64,000 bases of DNA from Hemicentrotus pulcherrimus (GCA_003118195.1 BEXV01001006.1:27512-91511); one strand, 5' to 3'; counted from the stretch's first letter, positions 48,701 through 62,466 are shown. Numbers and translations: made by a program. Notes: generated by a model from the sequence alone, not told the origin.

Positions 48701-51700
48701 AGCATGACCAAAAACTATAAAGAGATAGAAAATATTCATTTCAAATCAGCACGAAGCAGCACCACATGGGTTACAGTCAAAACGGAATACTTGCTATTTA
48801 CCAGACTGGTCTTAGTTTGCGACATCAGAAATGGTGTGGCGTAACCCTGTATGAACCGTTTTCTCTTTTTTAGGGGGAAGCCGAAAAATCATAAAAGTCA
48901 TACGGTGAGTATAGAGATAGGGTTTAGGCAATGAAGCACTCTGGTATCATTATTAATCTTCGCATCTCGTGGGAGATACCTGCGATTCTTCTGTATCAAA
49001 GTTTACCGGCACGATAACGTCTGTTTCAGATTCAGAAAGGCGTTAAGTCCATTAACTACATAACTCAATGCCCTTCCGGCTCCAATCAGATGGTATATGA
49101 AATGATGGACATGTATATGTAAACTAGTGGAAGCATGGTCGGGGCGGAGTTACAGGATATGTAGATTTTTGTTTTCGGTTATAGAAAGCTGCAAAAGATG
49201 TTACTCTGTCCCTCTTTTGAGGGAGGGAAAGTAACTTGCTGGATTGAAAGTGGACCAAGAGTTTGAAGACAACACGATGGAAGAAATGAAGCCTGGAAGT
49301 TTGCAATAATTCATCAACTCTGACTTTCAGGAGCTGACATGAAAGCATAAGGAATTATAAGAAATGCAATTATGCCAGTTCGTGAATTCAGGCATGAATT
49401 TCTGGTGGAATTGCTGAATCATTTCTAATACAAGTCATTTTGTTTTATAAACCAAATTAGCCGGCCAGAAAACAGTTTGACATATTCAAGTCACAATCTG
49501 TTCTGTACAATATGAATGCCTGAACACTATTGATGATAACATAGTATTCTAATAAAATTCCCTTTTTCATGTTAGCTCTGGTATATAGAAATGTCAAGTA
49601 TCAGATATTCTTTGCTCTCTTTTTAAACTTGAGGAATTAGTAAAAATACATATTCACAAAATCACCCCCACCAAAACATTTTGCTATGTTTGTTATACAC
49701 TTTTTATAGGGCCATGGTTTGATGAACACTATTTTTTTGTTTAAAGCTGGATCACTCCTAAAACAACATGATTCAAGAGATGGTTTACCCCCCAAACAAT
49801 ATGCTTCAAGAGATGGTCCACTTTGAATCGAGAGCAGAAATCAGTATGGGTCCAACTCATCAGCACCTAGAAAACAGAATGGAGCTCGGAGGTTAGTCTA
49901 CGGTCAACAAGATGACACATCTGCTATTAGGAGATTCAAAATGAAATGAAATTTGACAACTGAACATCAACTCAAAAGAAATGAAACTTGGCACACTCAA
50001 AACAAAAAAATATGAACTCATTAAGGGAGGACGAAACAAAAACAAACAATATTGAAAAACACAAATTAATGCTCAGAACAAAAGGCAAATGAATGATTTG
50101 GAAAGACAGCAAGATAAAATGGCGGAAAGGAAAAAGTAGGGTATATGCTGTAGAAAGGGAGGGAAGGGGGAGGAGGGGTGGCAGTGATGTGATGAGGGCC
50201 ATGGTGGAACGGGTTTTGAAATAGTTTAAGAGTGCAATGTTAGTGTACATGTAGGTGTTTAGTTTTAAAAGACAAACGTGTGAAGTGATTGGAAAGTGAG
50301 AGAAGACCAATAGGAAAGTAATTAACATTTACTATTAAAATGTGACACTAATTATAAACTTTTTCCGGAATTCCAGTATATTTTCTTTTAGGTTATATCT
50401 GTGATTCTAGCATGCTGCTGACATCACTTTCAATTTTATTTCATAAATTTTTTTGCGATAGGAGTACAGGTATTAAACAAATTTGCTAGGAGTTACATCT
50501 GTGTTATTCACATGTAGAAAAACACGCTAGCATAAGAAATGCCCTTAAAATATTAGTTCAGTAACAGTTAATATTATCAGGGAGAGTCTACTCCATGGGC
50601 TAAGGAATATTTAGTCATATGCGATTGTTTAGTCCATATATTTTTGTATATATATTTCTATATATTTCTGTGCAGTACCTTTGTAGCCTGCAAAGCATTG
50701 TAACTTCTTTATAATATTTTTTTGATGGTTCAAAAACCTCATAATAGAAACATTTCTGATGAAAAAAATCTAGGGATAAAACTCTGCTTACTTGTTTCCA
50801 AAGTACCAGAGCACAACTAACGCTAAACATCAAATTTAAATTTTCTTCAGGTGCGTATGCTATCATCTAAATTGAAATTAAACAAAATCGAAAAATTCTC
50901 AGATGCTCTCTTGGGGCTTGCTGATGTAAAAGTGACAATAACTTATGGGGGGAGGGGGGGTATTATCTTTGTTGTTTTCTAACAGATCTCTTTTAGAGCT
51001 TTGATGAGCTACATATCACTCTCTGTTCCTGTACATTCTCCTCACTGTTTCTAAACGGCCTCTAATCTTGTTGCAAAGTGGATATCTTTTCTCCATCTGC
51101 AAACCACTATAAAACGTGATTGCAATTGAAAACTTACTGCTTGAATCAGTCGCTTGTTGAGTGAGCATTTTTTGTGTTAGTTTTGCATGGATGAATAAGG
51201 AAGGGGAACTTTCAGGATGGATTGAATGAACGATGAGGAGAGGAGGAGAAGGAAGAGGAAGGGGGAGTGAGGGAGGGAGGGGTAAGAGTTTGGTAGTCAG
51301 GTGGTATGGTTTTTAAGCTACAGTCTCTTTGGGTGTTTGGAGCTAAATCTGTGGCAGGTGGCACACACACTTAGCCTGGCGAGAAGCAGAAGGGCGTTAA
51401 CTCGTATACTTAAACAGAGAGTCAACGCCATTCTGCGTCTCAACAGATAACTTTTCAAGAAGGGGGGTGGGGCAAGAAGTCAAGTCCATGCTCTACATGA
51501 CAATCAGTACAAGGAAACGGGGGCTTCGTCTAGGTTAGAGTTTCCAAAAAGAAAATGTCAAGAAAACGCTACGGTCGCAATCATCAGGCTATTAGTCCAA
51601 AAATGTGTGCGTTGAATACAAGGGTTCCAAATTTAAATGCAACTCAATGGAACGATGCTTGTAAAAAGTCAAATGAAAATTGGCGAGGGAACTTTTTTGT

Positions 51701-52156
51701 TCAGCCGAGATATATGGTGATTTGCATTGTAGGGATGCTTACGTGAAAGGGTAATTTTAATATATATATGTATGAAATGTTTATAGAAATAATAGTGGTA
51801 AAATTTGAAATGAAACGGGTTGGCGATATAAAATTTGATTATGGATAATATTTGGTAATGGATTAGGCTTGATATAATTTTTGCCTGTAAATTTTCTTTT
51901 GAAATAAATAAAAGAACATTTCACTTTCTTCTTTTTTTTTACTGAAGGACAAGGCATTTTTAACACTCATTGTGACTCTGGAAAACGAAATCTAATCTAA
52001 ACTGAAAACATTTTTGAAGCATGCAATCGAAAAAATGTACAGTGAAAAAAAAAAAAGTTAACACAACCTCTGAAGTGGTAAAACAAACCACATGTGAGAA
52101 GACAAAAAAAAACTGTCCTAATCTCACCCGATTTGAGAATGGACTAAACCACACAC

Positions 52157-52204
52157 CTGAGCTTCACCAGTGGGCGCTGCCAATAGGCTGGATTCATCTT
52201 CGGT
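52157..52204 (-). CDS. Candidate upstream Slo1 cassette exon (48 nt), speculative
   Basis: A 48-nt open segment with a very good acceptor (C/T-rich for about 40 bases, ending CTATCAG) and a plausible donor (CAG/GTGTGT). In phase 0 it reads TEDESSLLAAPTGEAQ, and the next confirmed exon also starts in phase 0 with QVPRGSW. The GC content is well above the surrounding intron. It would insert 16 residues in RCK1 between the MRSF region and the SWQ motif, where fly and mammals differ in length. No homologue is recalled. Splice-site chance cannot be excluded. Confidence 0.35.
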
Positions 52205-54273
52205 CTGATAGAGGGGTGGACAGGTCAACAGGGTGGGAGGGACAGCAAGAAGCCATTAAACCATGGAATAAATAATGGGGAGGGATGAGAAGAGGTCGAA
52301 GAGAGAAGAAGGGAGACAGACAAGGATGTTGACCAAATTATTCCACATAAAAAAGGAGAAAAGAAAAGGAAAGAAAAAGAAACCCACAAAAATATAAAAA
52401 TTAGAAATGATAGCAAATGAAAGAAACATTCTTTAGACAGATATTTAAAAAAGGTGAAAGAAAACATATAAAGTATAGTTAAAGAGACATGTTACAAGAA
52501 CCCTGAATCCATTGTAAACAGTGCATCACAAACATTGTATTTGGGTCTATTTCAATCTTGATTTTCGGTTAGTGTAGAGAGACAACATAAAACACAAGAA
52601 TGTTAAATTACATTTTATTTATTAAAAATAGAAAAAAAAGAAATTTACGTTAAATATTCATCTCTTTCATTTAAGAAAGAATATACCCCTAATTGTATTC
52701 AAATGACAAGTTATAAGTCTGATACTGGCTCACTACAAACTGAGTATCACATGTATAACTAAGAAATGTGAAATATTGAGAAGCATTTCACACCAATTAC
52801 ATGAAGTCTCACATATATGATTATAACAGTTGAGATGAGTAATGGCAAAACAACAACACTATAAAAGTAATACACGAACGACAGTATTGAAGCTGATTTT
52901 GATGATTGTTTATACTCATCTTGCAATCACCAATAATACATTTGTTTAAAGATCCATAACATTGTTGGTTGATTATCACATTTTTGAGTATTTACTTCAG
53001 TTTATCATTACCTTTCAGTATCTTTTTCATATTCGCATACGGTAGACCTTTATGGCAATTATGCACATCATAATGTACAAATTGCTTCTTTTCTTAGACA
53101 TTCTCCTATTCCTTCAATGTTTGAACTTAACATGCATCATTCAATGCAATTGTATAGTAAAGGCGTCTTTCTCTTAACACTATCTCTCTCCCGTCTTTTT
53201 CTCTTTCTTTCTCAATAATACCACTGACACATGTTTATGAAGGTGTATATGATGAAGTCAAAGATATATAAACCTCTAAAAGCCCAATAATATGAAATAT
53301 ATATACTAGAAAAAAGGCATAAGTATGTGAAAATGGCTTAATGTTGCATGAGGACATGAATGTCATAATTCTCTAAAGAATAACAATAAACAGATTAATG
53401 ATAGATTTTTTGAAAATGGTAAAATAGAGAGAAAAATTAGTATCAAAATAGCAGTCTATACCACATTTAAGAGGTATATGGTACAATATTATACAGACTA
53501 ATACCACTTGCAGTGATTTTTTTTTTTTAATTTGGTGGATTTATAATTATTAATATGTATAACTCTTGATTTCATGATTGGATATAGAGCATGAGACTTT
53601 GAAATGCTGGCACCTCCCCGCGTTTTCCGGCAGTTGCTTTTCATAAAAAAAAATCATGCTTGTTCATTGTTATAGTGTATAACTAGAAATCGGTTGATGG
53701 TGTAAACTGGGTTTGTATAAATTTACAAACAGCAATGTCACTTGATTCAAACCTCTAATGACTTGTAGTTCTTGTGTGAAAAAAAACCCATAATGTAACC
53801 GGTTTTTAATAATACATTCGAAACCCTAAAATTGAGAATAAGTGTAATGGTGCCTGAGGACTGCAGACTATAATTAAATCATCTAAATATAGCCCTCTTC
53901 TAAGACTGACGGAAAGTAGTATTAGTCTACATGAACATTCTCATCGGAATTTATAAAATAGTTTCCACTCAAATAACTATCAGTGGAAACTAGAATAACT
54001 TTATAATATCATCTATTTGGAGCTAAAAGGTCTGTGTTATGGTATATGAGTTAACGCCCTTCTGGCTCCAAACGGACGATACATGGATGTCAAATACACC
54101 TGTATAGCTACATAAGAATGTCTGTCGAGTGTCAGAAGAGTGTAATTACTCAATCTGAAGATGATAATGAGTTAATGCCCTTCTAGCTCTCAACAGTCAA
54201 CAAGATAATGGGATTGAATGTATAAGGATGGTAGCAGTCGTTCATTTAGTGGCTGTGGATTTACAAATGTCTG

Positions 54274-54275
<2 letters not shown>

Positions 54276-54320
<45 letters not shown>

Positions 54321-54323
54321 NAT

Positions 54324-54365
<42 letters not shown>
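54276..54365. repeat. (TA)n microsatellite with an N
   Basis: Almost uninterrupted TA dinucleotides, with one N at 54321 and an ATGTTTATA break. Length in the assembly is likely unreliable. Confidence 0.95.
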
Positions 54366-54368
<3 letters not shown>

Positions 54369-54534
54369 AAGGCTCTGAACTGAAAAAATGAAGCTATATA
54401 GAGAAAATTGAAATGAAGAGGAACAAATTTTATTGAGTATTGTTGATGGTGTAAAGAAACGCTATGTAAAAATAATTTTACATGAAGAATATGGGGAATG
54501 AAATTATATTTTGCTACATCTTGATTGGAGGTGT

Positions 54535-54759
54535 CACTATGAACCTGACGGACAAAGAAAGCGGACAAAATATACAGTTCCTCAGGTAGACAAAGGAACA
54601 TCCCTTCACTGCTATTATGTAACAACGTGTAGAACAGGTGGATATGCATGTGACACCTGTTCTACACATTTTTAAATAATAGCATCGAAGGGATGTTCCT
54701 TTGTCCACCTGAGAAACTGTATATTTTGTCCGCTTTCTTTGTCAGTCATGTTCATAGTG
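54535..54759. mobile_element. Near-perfect foldback element, ~225 bp
   Basis: CACTATGAACCTGACGGACA at the left pairs with the right end GTCAGTCATGTTCATAGTG. AAGCGGACAAAATATACAGTT and GGACAAAGGAACATCCCTTC-type blocks pair with their complements at 54680-54740. The centre is a short loop around GTGTAGAACAGGTG...CACCTGTTCTACAC, so almost the whole element folds. Confidence 0.92.
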
Positions 54760-54877
54760 TGTTGTTTGATGAAATAAACATCTCAACTATATGCATTCTT
54801 TCTTAATTCTAAAGTAGAGAAGCGAAACTGATGAACAATATATCAATTAGAAAATGAAGATATAGTAGCACCAGTAC

Positions 54878-55018
54878 AAATGGTAGTAGACATGGATATA
54901 GTTGTTGATGTGAATGTAATAGTAGTAAAAGTAGTAATAGTAGTAGTAAAGGTAGTAATAGTAGTCAGTGTAGTAGTAGTAGTAGTAGTCTGTGTAGTAG
55001 TAGTAGTAGTAGTAGCAA

Positions 55019-55052
<34 letters not shown>

Positions 55053-55140
55053 CGTCGTAGATGTAGGAGTAGAAGAAGTAGTAAAAGTAGTGGTAGTAGT
55101 AGAAGTAGAAGTAGTAGTAGAAGTAGTAGTAGTAATAGTT
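54878..55140. repeat. (GTA/TAG)n trinucleotide region
   Basis: Long runs of GTAGTA with AAGTAG and GTC variants. The Val-rich and Leu-rich open frames over it are artefacts. Confidence 0.95.
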
Positions 55141-56303
55141 CCCCAGTAATATATCCTAACTGAAAATTCCCTAACAAATTAAACTAACCTTGAGGGCGAT
55201 TAATGTAATTGATCGCAACATGAAGGCTCTAAAATGCACTCACGCATACTGCCCTCAATGCAAGAACCTATCCACTAATCATCCTTGACACAATTTTTTG
55301 CACATTCAGGTGTTTTTACATACGAAAGATGCAGCAGACATTTGTGTCCATGCTTTAACTTTAATAAATGAGAAAAAAGGCGCATGCTACCCATTCTTCA
55401 TAAACATGTATAATGTCAATGCATCAAACATGCTTTCTAAAAACAGCTTCATTAAAAAGAATTTAGATCCTAATAATTATTTGAAGAAAAAAAAACCAAT
55501 TATCTTTAGAAAATGTTTGGCTCATTTATAGTTTATTGCCTCTCTATAAATACAAAATCCTGATCTATTTTTGTTTCATCAATGAAACATATTGTGATTA
55601 ACTTTTCATATATATGATATAAATTTTGAAAAGATGCTGAATATTCGGCAGAATTAAATGCTTGAGATTCGCTTTATTTTTTCCAATTGTATCTTTTCAA
55701 TCAGGCTAGACCTTATTGTATATTATTTATGGATAATTACCTGCCCAGAATACTATGAATTTGCTGTAAATTACCTATTGTTAATACAAGGTTAAGGCTT
55801 TAAAGCATTCAAAATTAAGATTAAAACATTTCTTTAAATGGACTTTAATAAACTTATCAGAAGCAAAACTAAAGAACTACTTATCTTTAGAAATGCAAAT
55901 ATTCTTGGAGAAATGATAACTATATATTTTCTTGTTGTGATTTCTGAAATGAACTAAGATTCCCAACACTTCAAGATGCATTTGCCTGAAAAGACATGCC
56001 AAGTGCTTGAAAGCTAATAGATTGGAAAACACTTACAAAATGTCAAGTATTTTCATCTTCAGTAACAGGGTATTCATATTTTGTTAATTGTCTGACAATT
56101 AAAACAAAAAAACTGAGGTGGTAATCATGAAAACATGAGAACACAATGTGGTTGGATGAGCATGTGCAAAGGCAACTAGCTGGAATGCTTCCCGGGGAGT
56201 GGAGAATGTGCACTATAATGTGCGAAATAGTAATTGAATCCGGGGTAATAATAATAATAATATTGTATTAGCGCTTTTGGTCAGGTATTGATTAATTGCT
56301 ATA

Positions 56304-56918
56304 CAGTGTGAGTCAAAAAAAAGTTTGCACCTAGAAAAATACCTATTATTTTTAAAATCATCAATGATCAGTAAATTATTACGGTATACATCTTATGAAA
56401 GAGTGTTTTATCCCAACACTTGGATGAACAGGAGGCATTGTTTGCGAGAGTGCAAAAATCAACTTGCACCAAAGGTGCTTATGTGATATTTGAAATAAAC
56501 AATTGGGATTTGGGTATTAATTTGGTCTTTGCTGATTCAAATAACATCCCTAACAAAATTAATCATGCAACACATATCAAATATCAACAAACAATTGTGA
56601 GTGTGTGTGCATGCAACTTTGCTTCTGCAAAAAGCACATGCAATGCATTTCATTTGATACATTCAATTAATACTCTCACTCCGCTAATCCTTACATAATT
56701 CATACTGTAGGCATCACTTTGGCGGAAGTCGATTTTCGCACTCTTGCAAACAATGCCTCCTGTTCATCCAAGCGTGAACACATACCACACAAAAATGGTA
56801 CCAAATGATTTGAGATATAACACTCTTTCATAAGAGTTGTAATAATTTACTGATCATTGATGATTTTAAAAATAATTAGCAATTTTCTAGATGTAAACTT
56901 TTTTTTGGACTCACACGG
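56304..56918. mobile_element. Tc1/mariner-type non-autonomous element (TIR ~160 bp, TA target site)
   Basis: The left end CAGTGTGAGTCAAAAAAAAG and the right end, read inverted, CCGTGTGAGTCCAAAAAAAAG are terminal inverted repeats flanked by TA on both sides (56302-56303 and 56919-56920). Further pairing: ATGATCAGTAAATTATTAC, and GAGGCATTGTTTGCGAGAGTGC with GCACTCTTGCAAACAATGCCTC. The TA duplication and CAGTG start are typical of Tc1/mariner. There is no transposase; the inner open frame at 56420-56698 has no recognisable product. Confidence 0.88.
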
Positions 56919-58018
56919 TATGAGAAATCATTCTCTTTTTCTTCTTCTGGCTCCAAATAGATAATATAACAGATGGATGCAAGTTTATTTATAATTAAGA
57001 GATTTCATGAATAATGAAGAGATTTGCAATTTGTGAATTACTATCTTTAGGTAAATGGTGATTGTTTGAGTGTGCAAAATGTGAACTGTTAAAAAAAACA
57101 AAAAAAACAAGAGATATTTAATGCTCAACTGATTTCTGCAAGATAACAAGAAATTTTGAATCATGAAATTGTCATTTCAGAGTCAAAAGGACATTAGGTC
57201 ATTTGATGTAATACAGGATTAATGACCTAATAGCTCCCAACAGATAAAGCACTCATTGTTTCTCTTTGACAAAAATGAAAATAGTATGAATTAGATGGAA
57301 AGTGATAAACCTAGAATTTATACAGTGTAAAATGAATTGTTCATTTGTTTAATGCTTTTAAATGAAACATAACTACCTAAATTGTAAATAGATATTTTCC
57401 CCCGAGCTGCATGAACTTTGTAAAAACTAAGCTGAATTACTACAGGAATAGCCCTTTCATAGTGGCCTGATTTTCATCGGGTGCGTCCTACAAGCAATTG
57501 CGCAATAATTCTTCACTTCCGGCCAGGGTGAGTGAATTACACCGGCTCTATGAATGGCACATATGCGGAAAAGCGGCAGTTTCACCTTTGTTTACATTTA
57601 TAAGGCAATTCTATTAGTATTTGTGTGACTCCGATAAAAGGACTATGAAAGGGGTATTAGTTGGCTTTATGTGAATGATTTATACATGTTTGCCTATTAA
57701 TTTCATATATAAACTAATTTGGGGTGGAAGAATATGAAGAATACTATATGATATTACATTTTTTCCTTAAAATAGTGCTGGAAGATATACAAAAAATTGA
57801 TAAAATGTGTATTATGATGTGAGCAATGTCAATTATAAATTGTTGATAATGATATATGTGGTATACCTTGTCTTTATGTACAGCATGATGTATGAAATAA
57901 TCACGATGCAAGTGCCTTTTTATGCAGTAACGAAAACAAAAAGATGGAAATGCATATAATGCGTTGCTCTATTGCTACAGATGTTGCTGCTACTAGGCAA
58001 GAGAGTCTAACTACATAC

Positions 58019-58090
58019 ATTGATAAAGCGATAACCGGAGGGGGGTTTCGGGGAAGGAGTCGGCGCAAAATTCTTAACGGCTGATTCAAT
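58019..58090 (-). CDS. Candidate upstream Slo1 cassette exon (72 nt), speculative
   Basis: 72 nt between an acceptor CATGACAG, preceded by a T-rich tract, and a strong donor AAT/GTATGT. In phase 0 it reads IESAVKNFAPTPSPKPPSGY then RFIN. It is GC-rich within AT-rich DNA and phase-compatible with 52157-52204 and with the confirmed exon at 44899. I do not recognise the peptide. It could equally be an unrelated GC-rich repeat fragment. Confidence 0.22.
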
Positions 58091-59549
58091 CTGTCATGAA
58101 ACACAAGAAATAAAAGAAAATATGGATAGAAGGCATGCAAAGAAGAAACTAATATCGATAGCAGAACATGTTGCCTACTGAGATGCACAAGGACTTTAGC
58201 TTTTCTAAAGAGTTAATGTCCTTCTTACACTCAGCAGGCAATATTCTTTATCAATACAAACATGCAAGAAATTTGTACACACAATACATTACTATACTTA
58301 GAGGAGGAAGCATAAGCAATACAATTTTCTACACTTCTACAGCTTATCAATCATGCAAGTATACACACTACATGAATGCTGTCTGCAATCTATATGTATT
58401 AAGGATCCATTTTTTTTCAAGTTTATGTGATTTTCTCTTCTGCTTACTGCTAGACTTACATGTACATGTTACAATATTATATACAAATCTGTCTTAATAA
58501 TGTAAATATGAAGAGTCGTTTCCCTGAGTTAGATCATCATCTATTGTATGGCAGATCTATCGCTCAAAATGTTAATAGATACTGTTGAAATTTGTTAAAA
58601 GGTTATTACAAGACATATTAATTTGGCATGCAGGACACTGGGTCTTTCTATTTCTTACCTAAACACTGCTTTCATTTGCCTATATTTACCAAAATGTTCT
58701 ACATGCCTATTTCAACTAGGCAAGTAAAATAAATGTTTTGACCATTTGTCTAGAGAATGCAGAATATTGCAAAATCTGCAAGGCAAATGCACATCTTATA
58801 ACTAGAAACCAATGTACACAATCAACATTGCAGAATTTGGATTATTCCAGTAGCATTTTCAATGTAAAAAAAAAAATGATGACAGGAATATGAGATATTG
58901 TCAGTTATCTCTTAAAATATATATATGGTTGACCTAGGGACTGAAGAGAATAAGAAACAAAATTAATTACCTTAAAAGAATTTACAAGTTTGTGTAACAT
59001 TTTTTTTTCATCTGACGAACAGTTTTGGGTTTCCTGTTGTCTCTTACAAATCAATTTTTCGTTCAGCAATAGAAAATTGACTAAAAGAAAATGGTTTTCA
59101 TGTCTACCGAAGCATAACTTCATTCGCCAACATTCTGGTATAGATAAACAAGCATGGGGACTGGACTACGCAAATGGGGAGGGGGGAGGGAAAAAATGAC
59201 AAGCAAAGCTGCATGAGTTAGATCTCCCCCCCCCAAAAAAAAAAAGAAAAAAGATTATGGAGGGAGAGGTCAGTAAGGGAAGGAAATATACATGCAAAAA
59301 TAGGAATATAAATCATAACATCATGACAAGCACACATAAATCACATACAGAGATGATATTTTCTTTACAGAGGAGAAGGTATTTTGGCTTCAGTGTCGGA
59401 GGAGTAAATCATGAATTAATGTATGTGGATCAGAGGTTATTTCCTATTTTAGGTCTGTTGAGTACCAGAAAGGTACTATGTGGATTAAAAGTTTATTTAT
59501 TAAGCACCTTCTGACTCTAAACAAACAGATTCCACTTTCATCTGTAGAG

Positions 59550-59825
59550 GTGTTGTGGACTAGTAGACAAGTCGTCAGACTGTGGATCACAGGGTTTGCG
59601 GTTCGAGTCCCGCCGCTGCACGGATGTCCTTTGGCAAGATATTAATCTACATTTGCCACACTCGACCCAGGTGTTAAATGGGTACCGGTAGGAAGGAATT
59701 CCTTGAATGCTGTGAGTGCCGGAATCAGCTGCCTAGCAGAGCCAGGGGTAATGTTGGAGTGCCTTGAGCACCATACATGGGGGATATGTGCGCTACATAT
59801 TCAATATTATCATTATTATTATTAT
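59550..59825 (+). mobile_element. tRNA-derived SINE
   Basis: The head GTTGTGGACTAGTAGACAAG carries an A-box-like segment. GGTTCGAGTCC is a clear Pol III B box at the usual spacing. The body has CCTTTGGCAAG, CGACCCAGGTGTTAAATGGG and GCTGTGAGTGCCGGAATCAG. The tail ends GCGCTACATATTCAATATTA and a TTATTATTA run. Length about 270 bp. It contains one TACCGGTA palindrome. Confidence 0.9.
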
Positions 59826-60429
59826 CTGGTTAAGTGAGTTATCATTAAGCAAACTTCTGTAAAAAATGTTAGAGATTATAAAAGGAATGTTCACTGAGAT
59901 GATGTGCTACCAAAAACAGACCTTTAATTAGTTAAAGAAGTGTATACTTGGATATTAATGTTATGAGTTTGAAGTCTTCAAGATGGTTTTCACAAGACCA
60001 ATAAATATGTTATCTGTTTATGTTGATAGGTATAGTACGGGTAAATAGATGTTATCATGAAAAAGGTTAATAAATCATGTCCTTATTCATAGTTTAAATA
60101 GGTATATATATGCAATTCTTTTCGACAAAATGATTGATTCATTCATTAACTCTAAAATCTGTCACAGTCATATTCTCCACCTCCTCTTTGATTATGTTGT
60201 ATGGGTAAACAAAATGTTACAGAGTAATACATTTTTGTCGGTGGTGAGTCTACAACTCACTTCTACCGCATATAGAAACCTCGCAAACAACACAAAAATA
60301 GAGGATGATTCTAGACAGAGCCATTTAACCTGTTATGAGAAACCACTAATGAGACACACTATCATAAACTAACAGAAGAAAATGTATACCACATGCTCAT
60401 ATGTCTTAAAGAGCTTGAGCACAAGCTTA

Positions 60430-60530
60430 GCATCGTATATATATATATATATATATCTGTAAAGCGTTTAGAGACATCATCAATGTATTCAGCGCTATAT
60501 GAAAGCGGAATATTATTATTATAATTGGGC
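60430..60530. repeat. (TA)n plus SINE-like 3' tail fragment
   Basis: A TA run is followed by TCTGTAAAGCGTTTAGAGAC and CAGCGCTATATGAAAGCGG, then ATTATTATTATAA. The GCGCTATAT...ATTATTATT ending resembles the tail of the SINE at 59550. Confidence 0.6.
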
Positions 60531-60616
60531 TAGACTTTCTATAAAGATGGCCATTATCTACTGTAAATCACTTGAACAAAGCAGATTTGAAAAATTCCCA
60601 CACTAATTTATTTTTC

Positions 60617-60905
60617 TAAATACTTCATAATGTTTACTGAGATAATGATTAGAAGTTCCTAGAAATGAAGTTAGTCACCTAATATTTGAAGCAAGAAATA
60701 TTGGTTGATAGATCTACCGTAAATACTTCATAATGTTTACTGTGATAATGATTAGAAGTTCCTACAAATGAAGTTAGTCACCTAATATTTGAAGCAAGAA
60801 ATATTGGTTGATAGATCTACCCTACATACTTCATAATGTTTACTGCCAAAATTATTAGAATTTCCTACAAATGAAGTTAGTCACCTAATATTTGAAGCAA
60901 AACAT
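60617..60905. repeat. Tandem satellite, ~2.8 copies of a ~104-bp unit
   Basis: ATACTTCATAATGTTTACTG begins copies at about 60619, 60722 and 60827. Each continues ATGATTAGAAGTTCCTA(G/C), AAATGAAGTTAGTCACCTAA and TATTTGAAGCAA. The first two copies are almost identical, and the third is truncated. Confidence 0.93.
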
Positions 60906-62329
60906 GAAACTCGATATATTAGCCTGTGCTGGGTTAGCATGGTTAAAACCATACAACTTGCCCTATGAGAAGTGAACACACGGACTACGCAATTTTGAGA
61001 CCGATGTTAGCCGAGGGATTTCCAATCACCAGAAAAGTGATAGATATTGAGATGATGACTGTGTTTTCCTAAAAACTCACGTTCCCTTCTGGTTCTTTCA
61101 AATATGGGTTAGCCTTTTCAGCTTTATCTCCAGTTTGAGAGACTGGATGCATGTAATAGGTTTGATATTTAATCTGTAGTGGAGAATGTTGAGAAGAAAA
61201 CAAAAATCACATCTACCACTATGAGTGGGACTATAAAACGACAAAAGATTGAAACAAACAATAACAACGAATCTATATTAAACAGAAAATGATACAAGAA
61301 ATAATCGTAAAACCTACAACTAAGCGTGTGACCATCAAAAAATATACTAAACAAAGAAGCTTGAAATAAAAGAACAATCGTATATGGAATAAAAAATTGA
61401 AACGATTGAAAAATAAAAATCAACAGAGAATCTAAAAATGAATTTAAAAATAAAGAAAGAGACAAATCTTTCATCTTACTTTTCATATCTAAGATAGATG
61501 TAAATTTCTTTTTCATTTAAATGGCAATTAATCTTGTATTTTTGGAAGCATGTACAAAAACAAAAACAAAAACAAAATATTTTCATCCATTGTCTGTATG
61601 CAATTTGTATGTAACTCATATGGATTGAGTCAGTAAAATTGGATTTGCCATCTTGTTATTCAATGAGTCAAAATTCCATATGATACCGATACTTACAAAA
61701 TCTCTAATCCTCTACCTCTCAAACAGATAAATTTCCGAAGGATTCAATCTTTTATCAAACAAAAAAAAAGTATCTAAACACTTCATAACATTTCTATGGT
61801 CTCTGTGCACTCACTGTCCCTCCCAATTTTTGTAATTGCAGCCTGATCACGTTTACTAATTTGCAATGCACACGCATGTGAGCAGATAGCTCAACTAATG
61901 CGATTAAATCTGATAAAAAAATAATCCTGCCAATACAATATATAGATGAGAATGTGTCATCGTCATGACGACAAAAGTATCGTCTGCCCGTAATCAGGTT
62001 GGGACATGTGATACAGAAGGATGTACGCAAAATGAAAATCAAATAAGAGATTTGAGTAGGCAGATTGGAGTACAGCAGGCAGATTTGTCTGCTTTAATCT
62101 ATCAATATCTTTCGCAGTTTGGAAGAGGAATGTAACAAAAAAATGTTGACTTTAATGTGCATGTGGTTGCCATTCCATTCCACCGTTTTCCTGCATTCCA
62201 AATGAATGTATAAAGTAAAATAATTAGTATTAAAAAAATCATGCATGGTGTCTTGTTATTCTCCTATATTAATATCGAAGGTAAGTTTTTTTTCCCCCAC
62301 TCATGTGTTTGCTTGTATAGTAAGCAACC

Positions 62330-62466
62330 AGGGGACTGACCGCTTTAAGTCTTCTCCGAGGGACTTGGTAATGAGGAATACTGCCTTACCAAAGGGCACG
62401 AGCGCATTTAATTGGTTTAGAACCCGGGACCTCCCTGTTACAAGACCACTGCTCTACCATCCAGAT
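62330..62466 (-). mobile_element. tRNA-derived SINE head on the minus strand
   Basis: On the minus strand, GATGGTAGAGCAGTGGTCTT is A-box-like and GGTCCCGGGTTCTAAACC is B-box-like. The sequence resembles a tRNA ending ...GTCCCGGGTTC. It then runs into a body with TGCCCTTTGGTAAGGCAG. It is a different head from that at 59550. Confidence 0.75.

Noticed and set aside
54880..55177. Val-rich and Leu-rich open frames
   Set aside because: Translation of the GTA trinucleotide repeat.
59555..59625. A true tRNA gene
   Set aside because: Has A- and B-box-like segments but no clean acceptor-stem pairing, and continues directly into a SINE body.
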